Source of the DNA: Puniceicoccales bacterium
GTDB taxonomy: Bacteria > Verrucomicrobiota > Verrucomicrobiia > Opitutales > UBA953
Assembly: GCA_031269335.1 (NCBI GenBank)
Contig: JAISZI010000031.1
Coordinates: forward strand, 16,820 to 80,819
Length of the DNA stretch: 64,000 bases
Direction: 5' to 3'
Of this stretch, positions 56,960 to 64,000 are shown piece by piece. The notes below the pieces were generated by a model, which worked only from the letters and a program-made list of their open reading frames with translations, had not been told where the DNA came from and searched no databases. Position 1 is the stretch's first letter; every line of letters starts with the position of its first letter. The translations under genes were made by a program, and so were the position numbers.

Positions 56960-58453
56960 ATGTCTCAAAACACCACTTATTTCGTCGGCGTTGATAACGG
57001 CGGCACACTCTCCAAGGCCGCCGTTTTCGACGCACAAGGGCGCGAGATAGCCGTTGCCTCGCGCCGCGTGAACACGCTCACGCCCCGCGCCGGTTGGAGC
57101 GAGCGCGACATGGAAACACTCTGGCAAGACACCGCCGCCGCCATCCGCGACGCTGTCCAGCAATCCGGCGTCGCTCCCGAACAAATCCGCGCCATAGCCT
57201 GCACTGGTCACGGCAACGGTCTTTATCCACTCGGGAAAAACGGGAAAATAATCCGTAACGCCATCAACTCCAACGATTCCCGCGCACAGAGCCACATAGA
57301 CCGCTGGCTCAAAAATAAAATTGACGAAAAAGTCCTGCCCTTGACCGCGCAAAGTCTTTGGGCGGCGCAGCCAGCCCCCCTGCTCGCATGGCTGCGCGAC
57401 AACGAGCCGGATGTCTTTCGCGACATCGAAACCGTCCTCATGGCAAAGGATTACATTCGCTACCGCCTCACGGGAGAATTGCGCGCCGAAATCACCGACA
57501 TGTCCGGCACGGGCCTCATGAACGTCGTCAACCGGTGCTACGATAACGCCGTTCTCGAAGCCTACGGCATCCCCGAAATCGCCCGCCGCCTCCCCCCGCT
57601 CGTAGAATCTACCGCCATCGCCGGCACCATCACCCCCGCCGCCGCCAACCTCACCGGCCTGCCCGCCGCAATCCCCGTCGCCGGCGGCATGTTTGACATT
57701 GATGCCTGCGCCCTCTCCTCCGGCATCCTCGATTCACGCCAATTCTCCATCGTAGCCGGCACATGGGGAAATAACCAATACATTGCCCGCGAACCGCTCA
57801 TCGACCGCGACCTCTTCATGACGAGTTGTTACGCCATTCCGGGCTGGTTCCTCATGCTCGAAGGAAGCCCGACCTCCGCCGGAAACCTCGAATGGTTCCT
57901 TGAAACCTTTTTCGCAAAAGAACGCACCGATTGGGGAACACAATTTTACACACGCATCTCCCAAATGGTCGCGAACGTCCCCCCCGACGCCTCGCAAATT
58001 ATATTTCTCCCCTTTCTCAACGGCTGCAATTGCGGCAAACTCAAAGGCGGCTTTTTCAACCTCGACGCCACCCACGGGCAAGCCGCCCTCCTGCGCGCCG
58101 TCTTTGAAGGCGTCGCCTTCGCCCACTATCAACATATAGAACGCCTCTTAAAATTTAGAGATTTCCCCGACGTCATCCGCCTCACCGGAGGAGCCGCCCG
58201 CGACCCCGTCTGGTGTCAACTCTTCGCCGATTGCATCGGCGCACCCGTCGAAGTGCCCGCCGGTTCAGAACTGGGCGCCCTCGGTGCCGCCATCGTCGCC
58301 ACCGTCGCCACCGGACTCCACGCCGACGTTAAAGAAGCCGTCAACGCAATGACCGCGATTGAAAAAAGATATGAACCAAACCCGGCGGCAACTGTCATCT
58401 ACCGCACTAAATACGCCGCTTATCAGACCTTGATTAAAAAACTAAAAAGCTGA
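56960..58453 (+). CDS. FGGY family carbohydrate kinase (L-xylulose kinase-like)
   Basis: YFVGVDNGGTLSKAAVFDAQGREIA, AIACTGHGNGLYPL, AKDYIRYRLTGE, VRLTGGAARDPVWCQLFADCIGAPVEVPAGSELGALGAAI (with IRLTGG in the ORF). Confidence 0.9.
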   Translation: MSQNTTYFVGVDNGGTLSKAAVFDAQGREIAVASRRVNTLTPRAGWSERDMETLWQDTAAAIRDAVQQSGVAPEQIRAIACTGHGNGLYPLGKNGKIIRNAINSNDSRAQSHIDRWLKNKIDEKVLPLTAQSLWAAQPAPLLAWLRDNEPDVFRDIETVLMAKDYIRYRLTGELRAEITDMSGTGLMNVVNRCYDNAVLEAYGIPEIARRLPPLVESTAIAGTITPAAANLTGLPAAIPVAGGMFDIDACALSSGILDSRQFSIVAGTWGNNQYIAREPLIDRDLFMTSCYAIPGWFLMLEGSPTSAGNLEWFLETFFAKERTDWGTQFYTRISQMVANVPPDASQIIFLPFLNGCNCGKLKGGFFNLDATHGQAALLRAVFEGVAFAHYQHIERLLKFRDFPDVIRLTGGAARDPVWCQLFADCIGAPVEVPAGSELGALGAAIVATVATGLHADVKEAVNAMTAIEKRYEPNPAATVIYRTKYAAYQTLIKKLKS

Positions 58454-58518
58454 ACAAACAGAAACCTTCCCCCTCCCACTTTCTTTGCCACCGCAAGCAA
58501 CAACAAAACACAACACAC

Positions 58519-59625
58519 ATGAAAACAACAACACTACTCAACATCGCAATCGCCGGCGCAACACTCGCATTCAGCGCAGGCTGCTGCAACTGGTGCAAAG
58601 CACCAGCCGACAGCAAAGCCGACCCGCCAAAACTGCTCGACGGCAAACCATTGCCAACGACCTATTACAGCCCCGACGGCATGACACTCGGCACCGACGG
58701 CTACGTCTATGTCGCCATCAATCAAAGCGCAGGAAACTGGAAGTATCCCGCAAAAATCGCCCGCATCTCCCCCGACGATAAAATAGAGGATTTCCACACC
58801 CTCCAGCTCCACGCCAAAACAAAAAAGACCTCCCCCCTCGGCATCACATTTGCTTCGGACGGAAATCTTTACGTCTCTGACAACCAAACATTCGTCACAA
58901 GCGAACCCGGACTCTCCGGCATCATCCGCGTCGTCATCAAAGACGGCAAACCCGTGCGCGACGAACTTGTCGCCGTCGGCTTCAACGCCGCCAACGGCAT
59001 CACCCAACGCGGCAATTATCTCTACGTCGCCGAAACCACCCTCGGCACAAAAGATAAATACACAAGCGGCGTCTATCGCATCGCCCTCAGCGAACTCAAA
59101 GCAAACGCCCCCCTGCGCCTCACCGGCATAGGAGACCCGCACATCATCCTCACCTTTGAGACAAAAAGCCCCACCCAGAAAGTCGGCGCAAACGGCGTGG
59201 ACTTCGACTCCAAAGGAAATCTCTACGTGAACAACTTCGGAGACAACGAAGTGAGAAAATACACCTTCAAAAAAGACGGCTCCATCGCCTCGTCCCAAGT
59301 TTTCGCCCGCCCAAAAGGAGCAATCAGCCTCGACGGTCTCCACATTGACAGCGAAGACAACCTCTGGATCGCCGACTTCGTCGGCAACGCCATCGTCAAA
59401 ATAAACGCAAAAACCGGCAAATCGCAGATCGTCTCCCAAAACGCCGTCCCCGCCGACGGTGCCAACGGCGAACTCGACACGCCCTCCGAATGCATCCGCC
59501 GCGGCAATAAAGTTTATGTCTCAAACATAGACCTCAACAACGGTCCCCACAAAACCGACGCATTCCAAACCATCTCCGTCATTACTCTCACGGACAACAC
59601 TCCCCCAGCAGCCGCGAAAAAGTAA
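58519..59625 (+). CDS. Lipoprotein beta-propeller, SMP-30/gluconolactonase-like
   Basis: Lipobox-like LAFSAGCC; PDGMTLGTDGYVYVAIN, GITFASDGNLYVSDNQTF, GVDFDSKGNLYVNNFGDNEVRKY, GLHIDSEDNLWIADFVGNAIVKI. Confidence 0.78.
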   Translation: MKTTTLLNIAIAGATLAFSAGCCNWCKAPADSKADPPKLLDGKPLPTTYYSPDGMTLGTDGYVYVAINQSAGNWKYPAKIARISPDDKIEDFHTLQLHAKTKKTSPLGITFASDGNLYVSDNQTFVTSEPGLSGIIRVVIKDGKPVRDELVAVGFNAANGITQRGNYLYVAETTLGTKDKYTSGVYRIALSELKANAPLRLTGIGDPHIILTFETKSPTQKVGANGVDFDSKGNLYVNNFGDNEVRKYTFKKDGSIASSQVFARPKGAISLDGLHIDSEDNLWIADFVGNAIVKINAKTGKSQIVSQNAVPADGANGELDTPSECIRRGNKVYVSNIDLNNGPHKTDAFQTISVITLTDNTPPAAAKK

Positions 59626-59644
59626 TCACCTCCACAAAACACAC

Positions 59645-59680
59645 GCTACACGGACACCAAGGTTCCGTGTAGCTTTTTTT
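59645..59680 (+). terminator. Rho-independent terminator after the SMP-30-like gene
   Basis: GCTACACGGAcaccaaggtTCCGTGTAGCttttttt: perfect 10-bp stem plus T7. Confidence 0.92.
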
Positions 59681-59719
59681 GTGTCGTCAAAGGGTTGAAA
59701 AGCCCGCCGCAGCGGATCC

Positions 59720-59985
59720 GCACCTATGCCTCCGCGCCCCGGAGGGGCACAACGTGAATAACCGCCGGTGGAGCGCGAGCACAGCGAGCGCGGAACCGGC
59801 GGATCAGCTCCCCCCCTACCCGCGCCCCGAAGGGGCGCAACTCCAGCAACTTCTGACTTCGCCAATGCGCCTTGTAGTCGCGCCCCTCCGGGGCGCGGGT
59901 GGAGGGCGTCCGCCGTCCGGCAGTTTCGCTACGCTCCACTGCTGGTTATTCCCGTTATCCACCTTCGGGGGAGCGCGGGTGAACT
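59720..59985. repeat. Repeat family B region abutting the TonB receptor stop codon
   Basis: ggaggggcacaacgtgaataaccgccggtggagcgcgagcacagcgagcgcggaaccggcggat; cgcgccccgaaggggcgcaact; ccttcgggggagcgcgggtgaac. Confidence 0.88.
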
Positions 59986-62777
59986 TAAAACGAGTAGCTG
60001 ATTTTAGCTTGGAGTCCGAGGCGTTCGAGCGGGAGGAGGTAGGTGTAGGAATTTCCTCCAATGCCGCCGGAGGGACTCCAGCCTCTTTCATCGGTGACGT
60101 TTAAGATGTCAATGTCGGCGCGCAGAAGACCTTTTCCGAGCTTGTGCGTGTAGAACACTCCCAAATCAAGGTTGTATTGCACGGGGACTTTTACCGAGGC
60201 ATTGGCGGTGACATTCCATTCGGAAGTTGCCCAGAAGGTTGCCTTGACGCCGACGCCGTTGTCCCACTGGTAACTTCCCCAGAGGTTGAACGTGTGCAAG
60301 GGTTGCCCTGTGGAACGTGCTCCGGTATCCTTGGAAGTGACATGGATATAGGAGTAGTTGGCCCCAAGGAGCGTGCGTGCGCTGGGTTGATAGGTGAGTG
60401 AAAATTCGAGACCCTCGAAAAGCTGCGTCGAATTCATAATAGCCCGCGTTGTCGGGTCCGTGTAAGAGTCGGTGCGTGTCTGGCGGAAATAGGCGAAATT
60501 AGAGAAAAGAGTGTTTCGTATAAGCTCCGCTTTAGCACCGAATTCAAGCAGTTTGCTCGGTGTTTTGAAGTGATTCGGGTCGAGTGTGTTTGAGCCAAAA
60601 AACGACCAGCCGTCGGCTTCGCAGCAGCCGCATCCTGTGATGGTTTGCGAGTAATCGTAAGTGGCGTAAACGTTCAACCATGACGTTGCGTGAAAAACGA
60701 TGCTGGCGTCAAACTGACCGTTCCATCCATAGTAAGAATCGCTTGCGCGCACAGTGGCGTCTTCGTGAAAAACTCCGGCTTCAAAGAATCTCTTGGTGAG
60801 ATTCGTATGTTCGGCTTTGTCGGCGATATAAGAGAGGCGTCCGGCGACGTGGACGGTGAGCGGTTTCCCAATGTCAACTTTGTGGTCTGTAAAGAGATTG
60901 TGGTAGCGGAGCGTATTTTCGCGGCGGTCATAGAAACTTGTGAAGCCGGTGGTAAGAAAGGAGTTTGCGATACCAAGCGAGCGCAGTGTTCCGCCGTCCC
61001 ACCAGCTTGGCTCCCAGTCCACGTAACCGTAACCGGTGCGAATGACGCCGCGGTTGTTCACGCCGGGGTCGCCGGGGTTGCCGATGTTAATTGGCGAAAC
61101 GCCAAGGAGATCGCTGACGTGAACTTGATATTCGGATGTGCTAAGTTTTGATGACCAATCCAGTCCGTAGGAACCAAAAATATCGGTATATTCCGAGGCA
61201 TTGGCGCCTGCGAGATTGGAGACGGCAGCGTCGCAGGTGTTGACTAGATGGCGGTAGCTTGTCCCGGTATTGCTTTGGTGGCGAATTGCGATGCCTGCGA
61301 TGGAAAACTCGTGATTTGTTTGCAACTCGAAGCGTGTTTCAAAGAGCTTGTTTGGGTGTTCGCTGTAATAGAAATCGTATTTTTGGTTGCGGTTGTTAAT
61401 ATACTGGTAGGAGGTGCGGTTCACGAAGGTAAAATGCTCGTTAAGTTCCACCGTTGTGACGACTTGTGCGATGTATTCCTGCGCAACGTTGTTGTTGTAA
61501 CTTGAATTCCCGTCCACGGTTTGGTGCCCTTCGATTTCGCGGCGTTCCGTTCCGTAGCCTTGGGGCGCGACAAAGGAAAGTTTCCCGTAATTGGTGGGCG
61601 AGTTCCACGGTTCGCTGCCAAGCGCATAGGCGAGCGAGCCATCGGGTTTCGTCCAGCCATTGAGCGAGGGATTGAAAGTGTAGGCGACGCTGGCGGGATC
61701 GTAAAAGGGATTGCTGGGATAGGGATAGGAAACTTGCGGAACATAGTCGCCAGTGCGGTATTTCCAATTGCTGACGAGTTGCTGATCAATGCGATTGATG
61801 CCCCAGGGGACGCCGCCTTCAGAGGCGAGATAGGTGAAATTGGCGTCGATGGTGACTTTTTTGGCGGGTTTCCATGTGACAGCACCATAGATGTCTTTGA
61901 AATCACCCGCCGAGCCGTTCCAGTATTGTTCCGCTTCGGTGCGCTGGACACTTAAACGGACGGCAAGCTCGTCTTTGATGAGGACAAGGCTGTGGTCGAG
62001 TTGGACGGAGTATTGGTTGTAGGAAGTAGCAGGAGTGGTGCCGATGCGCCCGCCTTGGACGGAAATGGTGGTGTGCGGTCCGTCCAAGAAAGGTTTTTTA
62101 GTGATGTAGTTTACGTAACCGGAAGTGCGTGCGGTGGAGCCTTGGGAAACGCTCGGGACGCCGGCGACGATGTCCACGGATTCCCACGCATTGTTGTTGA
62201 AAGGGCGCAGGGCGGGATTGAAGAGAATGGTGCCGTTGCGGGCAGTATCGGCGGTGCTGCCACGGATATTGGCAATGGAATAGGTGGAAGTCGTGCCGCG
62301 GCGGACACTGGGCGAGTAACGGGAGAAATCCGTGAAATTGCGGATGTTGTCGTTCGCCAATTGGGCAGAGGAGATTTGGAACACCGAGCGCGGAGTGTCT
62401 TTGAGGAGTTCGTTGAACCCGTAAAGGGAACGCGAGGGGCGCACAGGAAGCACGCTGTTCTCGATGCCAGCACCTTCGACTTCGACATCGCCGAGAATGA
62501 CGGCTTCGTCATCGGTCGCAGGTGCGGTGGTGGTGGGCGCGGTGGGCGCGGTGGGCGCGGCGGTGGGTGCGGCGGTGGGTGCGGCGGGTTTTGCGGCAGC
62601 GGCGGGTTTTGGCGCAGCGGTAGTGGACGCGGCAGGCGCGGGTGCCGACGCGGCGGGCTTTGGCGCAGTGGCGGTGGTGTCGGGCGCGGCAAGTGCGGCT
62701 GGTGCGGTTGTGACGGCGGGCAGCGCGAGCGCGACGGCGAGCGTTTGTAAGAAGCGTTTGCTAAGTGTGTATTTCAT
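59985..62777 (-). CDS. TonB-dependent outer membrane receptor
   Basis: Plug-like LYGFNELLKDTPRSVFQISSAQLANDNIRNFTDFSRYSPSVRRG...SVDIVAGVPSVSQGSTARTSGYVNYITKKP; C-terminal barrel ending AKISYSF; Ala/Pro/Thr-rich N-terminal linker. Confidence 0.92.
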   Translation of the reverse strand: MKYTLSKRFLQTLAVALALPAVTTAPAALAAPDTTATAPKPAASAPAPAASTTAAPKPAAAAKPAAPTAAPTAAPTAPTAPTTTAPATDDEAVILGDVEVEGAGIENSVLPVRPSRSLYGFNELLKDTPRSVFQISSAQLANDNIRNFTDFSRYSPSVRRGTTSTYSIANIRGSTADTARNGTILFNPALRPFNNNAWESVDIVAGVPSVSQGSTARTSGYVNYITKKPFLDGPHTTISVQGGRIGTTPATSYNQYSVQLDHSLVLIKDELAVRLSVQRTEAEQYWNGSAGDFKDIYGAVTWKPAKKVTIDANFTYLASEGGVPWGINRIDQQLVSNWKYRTGDYVPQVSYPYPSNPFYDPASVAYTFNPSLNGWTKPDGSLAYALGSEPWNSPTNYGKLSFVAPQGYGTERREIEGHQTVDGNSSYNNNVAQEYIAQVVTTVELNEHFTFVNRTSYQYINNRNQKYDFYYSEHPNKLFETRFELQTNHEFSIAGIAIRHQSNTGTSYRHLVNTCDAAVSNLAGANASEYTDIFGSYGLDWSSKLSTSEYQVHVSDLLGVSPINIGNPGDPGVNNRGVIRTGYGYVDWEPSWWDGGTLRSLGIANSFLTTGFTSFYDRRENTLRYHNLFTDHKVDIGKPLTVHVAGRLSYIADKAEHTNLTKRFFEAGVFHEDATVRASDSYYGWNGQFDASIVFHATSWLNVYATYDYSQTITGCGCCEADGWSFFGSNTLDPNHFKTPSKLLEFGAKAELIRNTLFSNFAYFRQTRTDSYTDPTTRAIMNSTQLFEGLEFSLTYQPSARTLLGANYSYIHVTSKDTGARSTGQPLHTFNLWGSYQWDNGVGVKATFWATSEWNVTANASVKVPVQYNLDLGVFYTHKLGKGLLRADIDILNVTDERGWSPSGGIGGNSYTYLLPLERLGLQAKISYSF

Positions 62778-62929
62778 GTGTGGACATTCTTTGCTTTGAA
62801 GAGCTGTGTTGTTGGACGGGCAGCTTTGTTGTGTTTTTTAGTAAAAATTAAAGAATTAAAAACGAGGCCGCGCAGGTATTAGATTTTTAATTGTGTTCTT
62901 TAGTAAATTTAATAACATTACGGCGTCCG

Positions 62930-63180
62930 GAGCAGTTCCGTGGCACCTCCTGGAGCCGCACCTTTGGGGCTTTTGGTGTTGATAATGACCTTCAAACCCA
63001 GGGCGTTGCCCTGTGGTTTGGAAGAGAAAGGGAAGAAAAAAGCACCAAAGGGGCGACTCCAAGTTAGCCCAGGGCAACGCCCTGGGGTTCGGATGTCCAT
63101 TAACAACCACAAAACCCAAAAGGGCGGCTGTAACCGTTCCCGAAAGTCCCCCCTAACTTTGGTCGGTGCCCGCTGGTAAC
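62930..63180. repeat. Family A palindromic repeats between the TonB receptor and IS66 remnant
   Basis: cccagggcgttgccctgtgg near 62997 and cccagggcaacgccctggg at 63068-63086 in opposite orientations, with caaaggggcg modules. Confidence 0.88.
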
Positions 63181-63191
63181 ATCGCGGGCGT

Positions 63192-63581
63192 ATGTTTTCT
63201 TTCAATTCTCATTCTAAAATCCTGCTGGCGGTTGAACCTGTGGATTTGCGCAAAAACTTTGCCGGACTCTGGGCACTGGCGTCGGAGACGCTGGGCGTAG
63301 AGCCGCGCAGCGACTCGGTTTTTGTTTTCACGAACCGCACTCACTCGCGGGTGAAGATTCTCGCTTGGGACGGCACGGGTGTTTGGGTCTGCGCGAAGCG
63401 TCTCGAAAAAGGGACGTTTGCTTGGCCTCGAAACACCGCAAGCGGCCGTTCCCATCGCGCAGCCGCCGCCACCGCCGCGCCTTGTGTTAAAATCCGCATC
63501 GAGCCGACGGCGCTTGTGATGTTGCTCGACGGCTTCGATCTGCGCGAGGGTTGCCGCCGCCCGTGGTTCGAGCGCGAGTAG
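63192..63581 (+). mobile_element. tnpB: IS66-family Orf2 (TnpB), apparently orphaned
   Basis: ILLAVEPVDLRKNFAGLWALASETLGVEPRSDSVFVFTNRTHSRVKILAWDGTGVWVCAKRLEKGTFAWP...IEPTALVMLLDGFDLREG. Confidence 0.9.
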
Positions 63582-63879
63582 CGTCGCCTTGGAGAATTGA
63601 AGCGCGCCGCGAAAAACACTCTCCAACGAGTACATTTTTGCGCAATAAAACTCTCTTAAAAGACGTCCAACTCGCCCTCTACAACGGCGAACGCCAAAAA
63701 GAGTTTATATTGCAGACACTCCTAAAAAAATAAAATCTTCTTTTCTGTATTCTTTGATTTTTCATTTTTTTATGTGGTTATGTTTTGCTACATAGAAAAT
63801 TCGTTTTTCAAATGGAAAAATTTGTTAATTCGAGTGATTTAGCATTGTCATTTGCCTGCTTTTTCGCGTCGGAACACAG

Positions 63880-64000
63880 TCAGCCTACGTTCCCAGAGAT
63901 TGCATCAGGAGTAAGGGCATATTTACCTCGTTGAAGAATCTTGTCTAACTCTTCTTGCGGCTTTTTCAACAACACAAGTGAGCGTTTGACGTTGTAGAGA
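63880..64000 (-). CDS. C-terminal fragment of an unidentified protein (runs off the right edge)
   Basis: Reverse-strand open frame LYNVKRSLVLLKKPQEELDKILQRGKYALTPDAISGNVG*; not in the ORF track. Confidence 0.35.
   Translation of the reverse strand, partial: LYNVKRSLVLLKKPQEELDKILQRGKYALTPDAISGNVG

Noticed and set aside
59679-60104. 141-aa plus-strand ORF
   Set aside because: Runs through family B repeats into antisense of the TonB receptor.

Overview
High-GC bacterial chromosomal window. Gene content and style suggest a Verrucomicrobia/Opitutaceae-like genome; that taxon is inference. Most of the window is ordinary core gene content: murJ, pgi, rpsA, ruvX, a family-4-like uracil-DNA glycosylase, bamA, dnaB, proA, dapB, ispH, ogt, comF, lysC, holA, purA, rlmN, metG, menF, folC, oppA-like, purN, nuoA and lptD. 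It also holds a fucose/sugar gene set: a GH29-GH95-like fusion, fucI, a rhamnulokinase/FucK-like kinase, and an SDR-MFS-FGGY kinase-lactonase cluster. The most notable items are: (1) a probable GH29+GH95 fusion with a perfect 35-bp in-frame direct repeat at the domain junction; (2) a secreted cyclophilin domain joined to an autotransporter beta-barrel; (3) a DUF1703-type AAA/PD-(D/E)XK gene boxed by long inverted repeats whose relatives occur elsewhere in the window; (4) a PTS-EIIA-like/diadenylate cyclase protein overlapping a stand-alone nuoA by ATGA; (5) several interspersed palindromic repeat families, including a dense array that switches orientation, a copy that supplies the C-terminus of RlmN, and a copy that appears to have erased the partner of an excisionase-family antitoxin-like gene; (6) a 166-bp imperfect inverted-repeat element after the autotransporter gene. 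All identifications come from reading motifs in translations; no database search was run.
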